A DNA stretch of 54,939 bases from Mucidula mucida (GCA_015501055.1 JADNYV010000236.1:1-54939), one strand, 5' to 3'; shown: positions 45,311 through 54,939, counted from the first letter of the stretch. The notes: a model not told the origin generated them from the sequence alone. Made by a program: numbers and translations.

Positions 45311-45790
45311 ATTTACTCTAAACTCTGGGTATCGCCTGAGGAGCTCATAATACACATCGCCGCAGAGTTCGTTGAAACAACATGTCGGCAGCGCCGTAAG
45401 CTCTTGCCTAGCCTGATTGCGCCTCGGGTGAAAATCATTGCGGGCGGGTGGAAGGGGCACTAATGAGGGCGTAGAGTCGGTCAATAGATCAAAGGCGATA
45501 GACATAGACTTACCTGTGCTTGCGTATTGTCGCCCATGAGCTCCTCGTAGACATCGGTGGACAGTGCATGAAACTGGTGCATCATGAGGCGGGCCAGCTG
45601 CTGGCTGGCGGAGGACCGCAAGTTGGGTGGCGCTGTTTGCAACAGCAATCAGAATCAGCGCCCAATTACGAAACACACTCATACCATTCACCAAATATGC
45701 GGCAAAATACTTGCTCAGCACCTCGAAATGGGTCTTGAATGACTCTATCATCCGATATTCTTTGTCGGAGAACGCAGTCGACCCCGGCAT
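45311..45790 (-). pseudogene. SPA2-like copy 4, one-base frameshift
   Basis: Exons 45685-45790, 45514-45632 and 45311-45459 mirror SPA2. Exon 3 is 149 nt, exactly as in SPA2, and its end keeps the SPA2 donor (GTAAGT). Pieces: MPGSTAFSDKEYRMIESFKTH, VLSKYFAAYLVN, SSASQQLARLMMHQFHALST, DVYEELM, then VPLPPARNDFHPRRNQARQ, LTALPTCCFNELCGDVYYE, LLRRYPEF. Exon 2 is 119 nt instead of 120: ATGCGGCGAC has become ATGGGCGAC. One lost base could also be a sequence error, in which case this would be an open gene; no 3' tail exon was identified after the retained donor. Confidence 0.65.
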
Positions 45791-46064
45791 GATGGTGGTG
45801 GTAGGAAGGCAAACGACGGACACAGAGCATCCTGCGCATCGATTTAGGCACATGTTGGCCAACAAATGAGGATTCAGCATGCCATCATTGTGAGTCCCCA
45901 ATCATCTTCGTCTATCCCAAATCAATAGAGATACGCATCTTATCTCAAGTGATCCTAAAGCCGTGTTCTGAGTAACCTGACAATCTTTCACTTTTCCAGT
46001 CAAGTCGAAGCCCTGCAGCAAGAAGCTAATTATTGTCCAGAAGAGGGAAGAGAAACTCACTGGA

Positions 46065-46377
46065 TCAGCGATCGTTGCATGTAGGGGGACTATGAACGAA
46101 ACGACGGCCTTGTTTGTTTTCGGCGATAACCACACTGCTTGGGATGCGCTTGTATTCTGTGGGAGCAACATGAGGCAAAAGGAGACCTAAACATCACGCC
46201 CGACAGTGGGAAACCGTCGAAGGACATCATTGAAAGCATATCATGATATTTACCTCGGCCGTGTTCTCGTTCGCAGCATGCATTGTAGTCGACTGTCACT
46301 TCCACATAGATGTCGCAATACGGAGACCAAATGTAGAATCCAGTACTCGGCAGGGCTCTATAATAATAATTCAGCAT
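46065..46377 (-). CDS. Hypothetical small protein
   Basis: Exons 46254-46377 and 46065-46186 with a 67-nt intron give about 81 aa: MLNYYYRALPSTGFYIWSPY, CDIYVEVTVDYNACCEREHG, LLLPHVAPTEYKRIPSS and FVHSPPTCNDR. A competing frame over 45902-46171 (AVWLSPKTNKAVVSFIVPLH, then FDLTGKVKDCQVTQNTALG after an intron) is equally protein-like. No family recognised; no signal peptide. The stop codons of this candidate and the reductase are not convergent: both genes are on the minus strand. Confidence 0.3.
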
Positions 46378-46398
46378 GACGATACACACCAAGCTCTA

Positions 46399-47608
46399 CT
46401 ACAGTTTTTTCGCCTCCCTCTCCGCCTTCCTTAAAGCTCTCCTCTGGATATCTTTGTGCAAGTTGTGGGTATAACTGATGAACAACTTTGGTGCGCCTAT
46501 GAGAGTCATGGCATAGTCCATAAGAGCGTGACTCCAGTATGGCGTCGACGTCCCCGGCCTGCCGCTGCCCAACGCACCGCACGCCATACCAATCTTCCCG
46601 AGCACAGACCTAACGAAAGGTCCAGGCAGAGGAATAAGCGCGGAGGGCTTGCGTATTTTCGAAAGCTTGGAGACAACAAAGTAGGTATTGACGTGCTCGA
46701 CGGTAATATTGTGCGATTTGACTTCGGCGGCCAAAGCTGCGGTAAATGTGGCGAGGAAGGCTTTGGTACCGGAGTACGTCGCGAGCATGGGAGAAGGTAC
46801 GCCGCCAGCGAAGGAGCCAATGTTGAGGATGAGACCGCGTTTGCGCTGGATCATGCCTGGAAGGATGGTGTATGTGACGCGTAAAGTCGCGTTGACGTTG
46901 ATGGCGACGATGCCTTCCAGCTCGTCCTTGGGAGTCTCGGCAAAGTTGACAGGCATGTTGTGGGATCTGCCGACGTTGTTTACTGAAGTTCATGTCAAGA
47001 GTAGTCGTTACTCGAGCAAATGTAGCTTACCCAAAACACCAACATCCAGAGTTGAAATGACCGCGGAAAGGTTGGCATACGCGGAATCATCGTTGACTGA
47101 AAAGTCCATAGCCAGAGTCTGGGTCTTAACAGACGAGTATTTGGAAGCTGCATTGAGGTAAGTGCAACTCTTGGACTCGCTTGCAATACGCACTTATTTC
47201 AGCAGCGGTAGAGTCCAGGACAGTCTGATTGCGCGCAACAAGGAGAACATTATATCCAGCCTTGGCCAGCTGGAACGCAAACTCTTTTCCAATGCCGTCC
47301 GACGCGCCAGTCACCACGGCCCAGGCGCCCTTTTTTGCCCCAAAGCGTTTTATCTGCAATGATAATGAACGCTGAGCCTTGAGACAGTGTATCCGCTCAC
47401 GTTTTGGCCAGAAAGGATAAAGGTCTGCAGGAAGAACACCGTGCCCTGTATGAAGAGCCGGAGAACGTTGAGAGCACCCAGACCAGCGAGAACAGTGACT
47501 GGCAGCGGTTGACTGCGCGCTTCAAGGATGTCAGCGACATATACAAGGCCGTACGATGTACTCACCCAGCTCGGCTCCCTGTTGAGCAACTTTTTGGATG
47601 ACGTCCAT
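46399..47608 (-). CDS. IFA38: Very-long-chain 3-oxoacyl-CoA reductase (KAR)
   Basis: Exons 47566-47608, 47401-47519, 47194-47353, 47031-47147 and 46399-46982 give 340 aa. An N-terminal membrane segment (LPVTVLAGLGALNVLRLFI) precedes the short-chain dehydrogenase fold: cofactor motif VVTGASDGIGKEFA, NNVGRSHNMPV, catalytic YSGTKAF with Ser in NIGSFAGG, and a basic C-terminus with a lysine-rich ER-retrieval-like ending (EREAKKL). The family carries out the second step of very-long-chain fatty acid elongation at the ER, using NADPH. It is divergently arranged with the decarboxylase, 261 bp between start codons. Confidence 0.92.
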
Positions 47609-47869
47609 GGTGGTGGGGCAGAGAATTGGGGATGCAGGGATATATATGCGCGACGGGTTGAGCGGCAGTCACGCCGGCTATCTAACTTTGCACCATCATC
47701 CCCAATGACACGCTCAATGCCGTCTTTCCGCGTACAACGACGACAGCGCTCTTGACATCGTGGGGACGGAACGAAGAATTTGTACCTGGTACGGTACGGC
47801 CCGATAGAGATGGAGGCCCATCTGCTCTGCTAGGGCCGAGTCATCATCTGCTTTCATCTTTTCATCGTG
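47609..47869. promoter_or_regulatory. Shared divergent promoter region (KAR / decarboxylase)
   Basis: 261 bp between two start codons on opposite strands. TATATATGCG at about 47641 lies 33 bp upstream of the reductase ATG. Co-regulation is possible but not shown. Confidence 0.5.
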
Positions 47870-49707
47870 ATGGACATTGAACAGTGCGTTTTCGGGCGCT
47901 CATCGCTGTCTATCGAGTAACCGAACAAACCCAGGTTTCGCAAGGCCGGATACCAAGCCATAGATAGAATATGCGAATACTACTACTCGCTACAGGACAA
48001 GCCAGTGCTGCCCAGCGTCGAGCCTGGATATCTGCAGAGTCTCGTACCATGTATGCGTGACTGTCTTCATTTGGATCCGACTCACCATCCGTCTGATCAG
48101 CGTCTGCCCCACAACTTGGAGAAGACTTTCAACTAATTGCCGACGACTACCAGAAGCTTATAATCCCAGGTATGTTGAGCGATCAAACGACAAGACTATT
48201 CACTGAATCCGTTGTTATAGGCTTGACGCATTGGACACACCCTTCATTCTTCGCGTACTTTCCTACTTCCTGTACTTTTGAGGGCATCCTTGCTGATCTC
48301 TACTCTACCGCTGTCGTAAACCCCGGATTCAACGTGAGTATATCCGTCTAACCTCCCGCTGCTCATGTATTGATCTTGATGCAGTGGGCTGCCAGCCCAG
48401 CATGTACCGAACTCGAAATGATCGTCATGGACTGGTCCGCCAAGCTCCTCGGACTCTCGCCCGACTTCCTCAACACCTCTGGTATCGGCGGAGGATGTAT
48501 ACAAGTCACTGCATCAGACTCTGCGCTTATTGCATGCGTCGCGGCGCGTTCCTCGTACCAGAGGATGCATCCAGATACGAAAATGGAGGACCTTGTACTG
48601 TACGCCACCTCCCAGACACATTCCCTCGGCGTCAAGGCTGCTATGGTGCTCGGTCTCTCGTACCGTATCCTTCCAGTTAAGAAAGAGGATAACTTTGCAT
48701 TACGTGGCCAGACGTTGAGAAGCGCGCTCGAAGAAGACGCGGAGCTTGGGAAGAAACCGTTTATTCTCAGTGGGTATCCACATATAAACCGTCTACTTCA
48801 AACTCACCCGTAATAGTCGCGACTGTCGGCACCACTTCATCCGGAGCTATCGATAATCTTCCAGAGATTAAGCAAGTCGGTATGTGTATTCTGACAATAC
48901 CCCGTGTCGTCTCATCTAAGTGTTGAGTTTTTACCAGTCAAAGACCACCCATACCTCCGCGTCCACGTCGATGCCGCCTGGGCAGGCGTCGCACTCAGCT
49001 GCCCAGAATACCGCCAAGTCTGCTTCTTAGACGACATCAACGAATTCGCTGATTCCTTCTGTACTAATTTCCACAAGGTGCTTTCCTCTTCTCGTCTCTT
49101 CTCTTAACCCTGACATTCATCCCAGTGGGGTCTAGTCAACTTTGACGCCTCCACGCTCTGGGTGCGCGATCGCAAATACCTCACCGAGGCCCTGGACATC
49201 ACGCCCCCGTTTCTGCGCACCAAGCAGGGCGACGCGGGCACCGTCATCGACTACCGCAACTGGCACCTCGCGCTCGGGCGGCGCTTCCGCTCGCTCAAGT
49301 TCTGGTTCGTCCTCCGCAGCTTCGGCGTCGCCGGCTTCCAGGCGCATATTCGCAAAGGTGTCGCGCTCAACCGCGTCTTTGTCTCCCTCGTAGAAACGTC
49401 CCCCGTTATCAAGCTCGTTACGCCTCCGAGCTTTGCGTTGTCTGTGTTCCGCCTGTGTCCGCAGACCCAGGGAGGGGAGGTGCCGCTGGCGGAGCTGAAT
49501 AATCTGAATAGGATGTTCTTTGGGAGGATCTCGGCGCGCACGGATATTTATCTGACGCAGACGGTGTTGAATGATGTGTATTGTGTGAGGCTTGCGGTGG
49601 GGGCGGCGCTGACAGAGGAGGCGCATATAAGGAAGGCATATGAGGTTATTGAGAAGGAGGCGGAGCTGGCTATTGAGGCGTGGAAGGTTGTAGACGGTGT
49701 GGTGTGA
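47870..49707 (+). CDS. Group II PLP-dependent decarboxylase (aromatic L-amino acid decarboxylase type)
   Basis: Exons 47870-47883, 47935-48050, 48101-48169, 48221-48333, 48385-48769, 48817-48879, 48938-49077 and 49126-49707 give 493 aa. Landmarks: FRKAGYQAIDRICEYYYSL, HWTHPSFFAYFPTSCTF, LNTSGIGGGCIQVTASDSAL, the PLP-stacking His in TSQTHSLGVKAA, the PLP-nitrogen Asp in HVDAAWAG, and the Schiff-base Lys in NFHKWGLVNFD (intron 7 falls right after the Lys codon). All catalytic residues are present. Substrate may be an aromatic amino acid such as tryptophan or tyrosine; specificity cannot be read. The first exon has only 14 nt. Confidence 0.9.
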
Positions 49708-49970
49708 TGTCTGTAGTTTTGGGTGTACATGCATATTAGATGTGAATGATGATGGCCTTACTGTACATGTCGTTGAACAATTGACTGCGTGAAATAATCA
49801 CAAACGGCTGTCTAGACTCTAAATAGTGTAGAGTCTAGACCTGATGCTGGAGTGTGGCGCTTTGGTGGCATGTTTCGAGACACGGGTAATGCTAGCCACG
49901 GTATGGCACAAGTGATGGTCGACTGCTATTCAAACTTAGTTGGAGATAGATTTTAGAATCTAATTAGCAG

Positions 49971-50330
49971 TCTTCTAAGTTCTAGAAATTAGGGTGGTGA
50001 AGTAAACCCTAGGTTTTGATACACCTCGGGTAGTAACGGTATTGATACAGTATTGAAACTGTCAAGGGCTGGCAGGTAGGTTTCGATACCGACACGTGAC
50101 TACTACACGTGCCGGCGCGGGAGCGCTCAGAGGGCCTTGGGGTGGCGGGATCAAGGCGGGATGAGGGCGGCAGGGCGTTGCGCCACATCACGTGTCTGAA
50201 GCACGTGCCGGTATCGAAACCGTTACTAACGGTTTCAAAACCTGAGCCTACTGGGCGGTCGGTATCAATACCGTTAGTAACACCCCTGGGAAGTTTACTG
50301 CGCCACCCTAATCTTCTAAGTTCTAGAAAT
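49971..50330. repeat. 19-bp direct repeats flanking the MITE at 49990
   Basis: TCTTCTAAGTTCTAGAAAT occurs at 49971-49989 and again at 50312-50330, immediately outside the element ends. This is longer than a normal hAT target duplication. Confidence 0.75.
49990..50311. mobile_element. Short MITE with TAGGGTGG ends (about 320 bp)
   Basis: The left end TAGGGTGGTGAAGTAAAC and inverted right end TAGGGTGGCGCAGTAAAC form imperfect terminal repeats resembling those of the 41826 MITE. The interior holds several copies of GGTATCGAAACC / GGTATTGATAC-like motifs and CACGTG(C/A) boxes in both orientations. No coding sequence. Confidence 0.75.
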
Positions 50331-50378
50331 GTAAGTTGGGCCACATCGTATCAAAAAACAACGGTGACTTGAGGGCAT

Positions 50379-50463
50379 TCCGACTTGCCTGGTTCGAACA
50401 GGCGACATTCAGATGACAGGTAACCTTTACAGTCTGACGCTCTTCCAACTGAGCTAAAGTCGG
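50379..50463 (-). tRNA. tRNA-Tyr (anticodon GTA) with intron
   Basis: Reading the minus strand: acceptor CCGACTT pairs with AAGTCGG, D-arm AGCTCAGTTGGAAGAGC, anticodon stem TCAGA/TCTGA, loop CTGTAA..A with anticodon GTA, T-arm GCCTG-TTCGAAC-CAGGC (B box GTTCGAAC). About 12 nt (near 50415-50426) between anticodon and the 3' stem half form the intron expected in eukaryotic tRNA-Tyr. Confidence 0.93.
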
Positions 50464-50763
50464 CTGAACGTCTTTTACTTATACAAATATACACCTTCAG
50501 CATCTCTACGGTAAAAAGCCACCAAATAAATCATTCTCGGCACTTTGTTGGTGCATCTAGTTTTCCGAGCTGAGCCCGATGAGTAGAAAGTGCTATAATA
50601 TAAGTTTATTTTCAAAATCGCTTGTACCATGGGCAGGCGCACGCGCAGGTCTCGATCCACAAGAGGTTTTATTATTCACATATATGTCGGTGTAATTGAA
50701 TGTCCGGATTCCGATACGTCAAGTAGGCATTGCTTTGTTCTAGTTCCAAATCCGGAAGTTGCC
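50464..50763. other. Intergenic, 300 bp
   Basis: 5' flank of the tRNA and 3' side of the zinc-finger gene; nothing else seen. Confidence 0.4.
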
Positions 50764-51586
50764 TCAGCCTCGGCGGGCGCTAATCGGGGGAAGCCTAAGG
50801 CTCGCGCTGTCCAGCTCTTCAGGCTCTTGCGGGTGGTGGTACCACGAGAAGGAGCGGATGGAGGGGAGCGTCGTGTGTGATGCGCCGCCTGGAGGGGGGA
50901 GCGCGGACGCCATGGCTGCGGATGCGACGTTGGTCGAGGAGACGTAGGTGGCTTTAGGCGGCTTTTGTCGAGTCCTTGATGGCGTTTGGGGAGACGGTTT
51001 GCTAGGCCGTTTGAACGACTTGCTATTAGGAGACTCGACGCCGCCGTTCTGTTTCTTCAATAGAGCCTTCTCGTATTTTTCACTAAAGTCTAGGTTTCAG
51101 CTGCACGTTGAGTGTATTATAATGAACCTCTTACTGATCCTCCGCGTGGCGAGTGTTTTCGCCCGACAGCGGAGTGCGGAAGGGACATAATGGACACTGA
51201 TAGATCCTGTTTAATCATGCGACAAGGTCAGTGTGCTGTTGAAGAGATGTCGAGCCGTGATTCTTACCCGTCAGGCTGTCTGTTGTGTTCAAGAATATGC
51301 CCCCTTATATGCAATACCTCCTCGTTGCATATGTGGCACGTTTTATATCCTGGTTGCGTTTTCGATGGAAGCTGCATCATGTGCATTAATAAACGCGTTG
51401 TAAGAGGTGCAGAAGAGAGATACTTACAATAGCTCGTACATTTGGGTACGCAGAAACTCCGGAAGCCGAGCCCCACGAGGAGCCGTGAGTCGATGCGCTT
51501 CCTCTAGGCGAGCGGGGGCTTTGTACCACGTCGACGTTCATGTAGAAAGGAAGAGACTGGTCTTTGGACGACGAAGAGCGAGACAT
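50764..51586 (-). CDS. Small C2H2-type zinc-finger protein
   Basis: Exons 51428-51586, 51268-51371, 51135-51206 and 50764-51082 give 217 aa. The Ser-rich N-terminus (MSRSSSSKDQSLPFYMNVD, SPRSPRGSASTHGSSWG) precedes two Cys/His clusters: CHICNEEVLHIRGHILEHNR and CPLCPFRTPLSGENTRHAED-H, each C-x2-C followed by two His with spacing compatible with C2H2 fingers, the second completed across intron 3. A Lys/Pro-rich C-terminus (KSFKRPSKPSPQTPSRTRQ) follows, ending SARRG. An in-frame upstream ATG at 51703 would add 39 residues. Likely nucleic-acid binding; no specific orthologue recognised. Confidence 0.7.
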
Positions 51587-52049
51587 GGCGGGGGCGATGG
51601 AGATTCGCAGGGCGCTCGCTTTATAGACCAACTCATGGTCAGCCACAGACAAAGGAAGGCGTCCTCGATTTGTCAATAGATTGTATGGTACATTGATGGT
51701 CATGTCTGCGGTGCCTATCGCCGGTCAAATTGAGCATTGCATGCCAACCCTTTGCATGATGGGAGTCCAAGACCTTCGCAGCAAATGGCGAACAAAAGAC
51801 CGACTTTGACCAGCGAGAAACCTGGGGCCTTTGGCTCATCAAAAATGGGGTATTGGTTTTGGGCCAACGGTAGAGTGTGATTGCCGGTCCAACGCTGAGA
51901 CAAAGGCTCCGTCAAAGATATTTTAGAGCCAAGGACGCAGATAGTTCGCTCGCAAAGAGCACAGTCAGGGTCACGTGGGAGCAACTTTAATTTACCCCTG
52001 AGATCGTTCTCTGCCCCGGTTGATACAAATTTACAACTGCCTTCATTCG
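51587..52049. other. Intergenic with an unexplained minus-strand frame
   Basis: A 125-codon minus frame (51715-52092) reads protein-like, including LLPRDPDCALCERTICVLG and NQYPIFDEPKAPGFSLVKV, but overlaps the end of the hydrolase gene and has no independent start. Possibly a gene remnant or a UTR. Confidence 0.3.
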
Positions 52050-53067
52050 TCAAACCGTATTCGAAATCCACCTCGCCACGTCGGCGCTCCATTCCTCGCC
52101 TTCGCCAGTTCCCAAACAGAACGTTACGCTGAGGTGATTATGACCTTCAGCGATGAATTGCTCATGCTTCACCCCACGAGCGACAAGTGCATCCGAAAAC
52201 ATCTTCGACCCATCCAGGAAAGACTGGGGATCCCTTTCTGACACTCCAAGAAGGATCCGAGGAAATGACGCCACACGGTTTGCGTCTGCGGTTTGAAGGA
52301 CCGACAGAGGTAATTTAGATGTGACCTCTCCTGCAAAGTATTCCTTCACGGTACTAGCCTGAAGGGTGGGGAGACTCGTGGCGTCGTATGCGTACGCCCC
52401 AGAGAACAGGATGACGCCTCCGATCTTGGGGTGCAGAACGTCAGAATAAAGCTCTGGCGACGCCAGCATGCTGAAGACATTGACGGCCCCGGCGGAATGT
52501 CCCATGACATAGAGGGAGTTTATGTCTGGATTCGTTACACCGTTGAAGAGAAGACTCTGGGGGTTCTCGACGACCCACAATAAGGCATCTCGAATATCGG
52601 CAGCTTGCTCTGGATGTTTGACCTCTGGGGAGAGTCGGTAATCCGGAACGATGGTGATGAAGCCTTTCCGGGAGAAGTGCATCCCCAGATTTCCGTAGGA
52701 TAGTTCAGCAGGCGCGGGAAGCGTTCGTGAGCCAGACGTGAAGCCACCTCCGTAGCAAAAGACCAAGATCTTCGTTTGATCCTCGATGGTGGACTCTGGT
52801 GGATAGTATACGTCCAACTGACGGGTTTCAACATACAGAAACCTAGTTTGACTGATAATTATACCTTGTGCCGAGGTGCAGGTCCATATGCGAAGGTTCG
52901 CTTGGGCGTCTTTAGGATAGTTTCTTTGTTTGCCTCGAGCAAAGGCAGGAAGATTCCAACAGCTAGACGTCGGTTAGAATCGAGTAACGACGATCGGAGG
53001 AGATTGGCGCACTTGGGAATATGATTTTATAGATCTCGCGCTCTTGAAGTTGAGCTACTCGCTGCAT
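52050..53067 (-). CDS. Alpha/beta hydrolase (carbohydrate esterase / lipase-like)
   Basis: Exons 53013-53067, 52865-52962 and 52050-52817 give 306 aa. The oxyanion motif YGGGF (LVFCYGGGFTSGSR) stands where the HGGG of the family is expected; the nucleophile elbow is GHSAG (SLYVMGHSAGAVNVFSML), with a later SERDPQ Asp candidate and the His in EGHNHLS. No signal peptide: the start MQRVAQLQEREIYKI is hydrophilic. Family members include BD-FAE-type and steryl-acetyl hydrolases acting on small esters. The first two small exons were chosen because they splice in frame to RTFAYGPAPRHK-LDVYYPP, the usual entry into the fold. Confidence 0.85.
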
Positions 53068-53354
53068 GATGACGAGATATAAGTAGTGCTTATCAAGGAG
53101 AACGTGAGTGCGCGCGTGAGAGCAGCATCACAATGCTATCGACCCATGCTTGGTGGGAGAAAGGTACGAAGTCGGGAAAATGATCCGACATGCTACTTTC
53201 CGGACCGAAACCTTTCACTAACCTGTCAGTCAGTGTCTCTTAGACGACTTACCTCCTGCTAACACTTTCTGAATCTGAGTTTTCTTTTCAACCAGGATGA
53301 TTGCCACATGTGAAACTACAGCACAAAATACACGAGAGTCAACCGGACCCTTAA

Positions 53355-54724
53355 TTACACCCATCCATCCACGCCACCATTCCATTGCGCAAACAACTCG
53401 ATAGGAAATTCCGCCGCCATCGCCTGATACCCAGCAACATTTGGATGCAAATAATCTCCCGAATTGAACTCCCTCCTCAGCTGAGCCGCATCCGCCGGGT
53501 CCCTCGTCGCAGCGTCAAAGTCCACCACACCATCAAACCATCCGCTATCCCGAATCCACGCATTCACGCGCTGCCGTGTCGCCTCCCTCACCTGCGTCGA
53601 GTACGGTTGTATACTCGTCGCGCACCCGGGCTCGCAGAACGGCGTTATCGTCGCGCCGAAGAAGGGTATCCCCGCCGCGCGCGAGCGTATGCTGAGCTGC
53701 GTGAACGCAGCGATGAGCGCATCACCGATCTTCTGCTGGGCCGCATCGGTGGAGGCGGCAACGCCAATGTCGTTTACGCCTTCGAATATCATGGCGTATT
53801 TCACGCCAGGCTGGGCGAGGACGTCCCGATCGAAACGACCGAGAGCGTTGGGCCCTAGACCATCAGCGAGGATGCGGTTCCCGCCTGCGGCTTGGTTGGC
53901 GATGGCGATGGTAGACGTGTCCGAAGATGACTGGAGGAGAGCAAGGAGCTGGTCGGGCCAGCGGTTGTTCTTGTTATCGTCGCTTCCCCGCCCATCTGTG
54001 ATGCTGTCCCCGACAATCGCGAACGTGCTGTACGCGGGCGGAACCCACGCTTCCAGTGCGTTAAGGAAGTACCTACATTTAAACTGTTAAAATGACGCGT
54101 AAACTACGAGATGCGGCGTACTCACCAATGCGCTACACTCGCTGTCGATGCCCCAGACGCATTCTGCGCGCGCGTCGAGTCTCCGAACGTCATCCACGTC
54201 GTCGTGCGGCTCCCAGGGTGGCTCGTAATCGCGTTCCCCGCCTGACCACTCGCCAAATACATACTTACCGTCAGCTCACTCTGCGCTTCCACGTCCAGGT
54301 CAATGGGGTCAGACACGACTAAAGCTCCATTCGGGATCGTATACGACGCCGAGCCGCTGAAAGTCACATTCTGTAGCGAGCCCGTGTCGATGGAGCTGCT
54401 TCCAGCAGTACCATTGAGCGGGCGCGCAATGGTCACTGCCGTGATCGGCAAATCTGTCGTGCCAAACGCGTTTGAAAAACGCAAGCGAACGTGTGAGGAG
54501 GGTGCGGTGATGTGGATGGTCTGCCTGAGAGTGGCGTTGGTGAATACACCGCTGGACGTGTTGAAGGGCGCGGGGGGCAGATTCGCTGGTTCTGTTAGCT
54601 GCGGCATGGACGCCCAAGCCGTGATCCAGTGTCCCTCGGTGTGGTTGGCGCGCACAAGAAGGTGAGCCGTTGTGTGCTGGAAGAGCAGGGAGACTACGAG
54701 TATGAGGAGTGGGGGAGCCATCAT
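53355..54724 (-). CDS. Secreted SGNH/GDSL hydrolase
   Basis: Exons 54126-54724 and 53355-54072 give 438 aa. A signal peptide (MMAPPLLILVVSLLFQHTTA) precedes a beta-rich N-terminal domain with many N-glycosylation sites (NHT, NTS, NAT, NGT, NVT). The SGNH core has block I IVGDSITDGRGS (Ser nucleophile, family form GDSIT), the Gly-rich NQAAGGNRIL, GVNDIG (Asn block) and D-x-x-H in GDYLHPNVAGY. Members cleave ester bonds in wall polysaccharides or lipids; the natural substrate is unknown. The gene is GC-rich compared with its neighbours. The single 53-nt intron falls at a Trp codon. Confidence 0.9.
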
Positions 54725-54814
54725 GGCAGCTGCCTCGACGACGGGTGTTCGATGTCACTTAAGTATGAAAGATTTTTTTTGGCCTACGAATTCCGGAGAA
54801 AGACCGAGCTGGTT

Positions 54815-54939
54815 CTATACCGGAAGATCAGGCGAAGCGTCATTTGCAAGGCGCATGATGATCATGGGATCTCCGACTCTAATCTCATCGTTGGTGTAAT
54901 TGCCTCTAAAGACATCGGTGTTGAGGTTGTCTTGGTTTG
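54815..54939 (-). CDS. C-terminal end of a further gene (partial)
   Basis: A minus-strand frame open from the window edge ends with NLNTDVFRGNYTNDEIRVGD and PMIIMRLANDASPDLPV, stop at 54815-54817. The composition is clearly protein-like. The 41 visible codons are too few to name the family. The gene reads towards the SGNH hydrolase promoter. Confidence 0.5.
   Translation of the reverse strand, partial: NQDNLNTDVFRGNYTNDEIRVGDPMIIMRLANDASPDLPV

Noticed and set aside
49132..49734. 200-codon minus-strand frame opposite the decarboxylase
   Set aside because: Shadow of the last decarboxylase exon, which has conserved PLP-enzyme residues on the plus strand.
1..54939. CRISPR array, operons, integron or prophage features
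   Set aside because: No direct-repeat/spacer pattern; spliceosomal introns, an intron-bearing tRNA-Tyr and eukaryotic gene families show nuclear fungal DNA.

Overview
The window is nuclear DNA of a filamentous basidiomycete, most likely an Agaricomycete. Genes are compact and intron-rich: introns are mostly 45-60 nt with GT(A/G)NGT donors, there are many very short exons, genes are packed on both strands, and families typical of mushroom-forming fungi occur (BTB proteins, F-box proteins, FucP-type sugar transporter, AP-4 epsilon-like adaptin). All CDS models were spliced by hand from reading frame, splice sites and family resemblance; no database search was run.

Layout. 0-1.8 kb: a 0.69-kb foldback DNA transposon sits inside an exon of an unrecognised minus-strand gene. 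2.5-8.4 kb: an ExoX/DUF3820-like protein, a tail-to-tail pair of BTB proteins, a microbial-type PARG and a DUF6924-like protein. 8.8-15.8 kb: sugar transporter, GOT1, a mitochondrial RRM protein, BUB2 and a bZIP factor. 16.6-22 kb: inosine-uridine nucleoside hydrolase, an F-box-like gene and RACK1 (the last two with apparent one-base deletions). 22.3-27.8 kb: AP-4 epsilon-like adaptin and TTI2. 27.9-28.6 kb: transposon remnant with the C-terminal end of a PIF1-like helicase. 29-33.1 kb: secreted amidase and an F-box/LRR protein. 34.7-35.8 kb: a broken chitin deacetylase. 36.2-40.9 kb: SPA2 (polarisome scaffold) and EAF3 (NuA4/Rpd3S chromodomain protein). 41-45.9 kb: four diverged copies of the SPA2 5' end on the opposite strand, one with a hAT-type MITE in its promoter. 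46-54.9 kb: 3-ketoacyl-CoA reductase, a group II PLP decarboxylase, another MITE, an intron-containing tRNA-Tyr, a C2H2 zinc-finger protein, an alpha/beta hydrolase, an SGNH hydrolase and the end of one more gene.

Most of the window is ordinary housekeeping content. The unusual part is the SPA2-derived array. Each unit carries the SPA2 promoter, the start region and the Spa2-homology-domain exons with the SPA2 intron positions and phases preserved. Three of the four units show the same new C-terminal tail. At least one unit (41120-41711) is an intact 162-codon gene for a free-standing Spa2 homology domain. Other points of note are three GC-AG introns, a recurrent loss of one base at GTCCC/GGGAC in otherwise conserved genes (probably assembly error), and three elements sharing TAGGGTGGCG-type ends.
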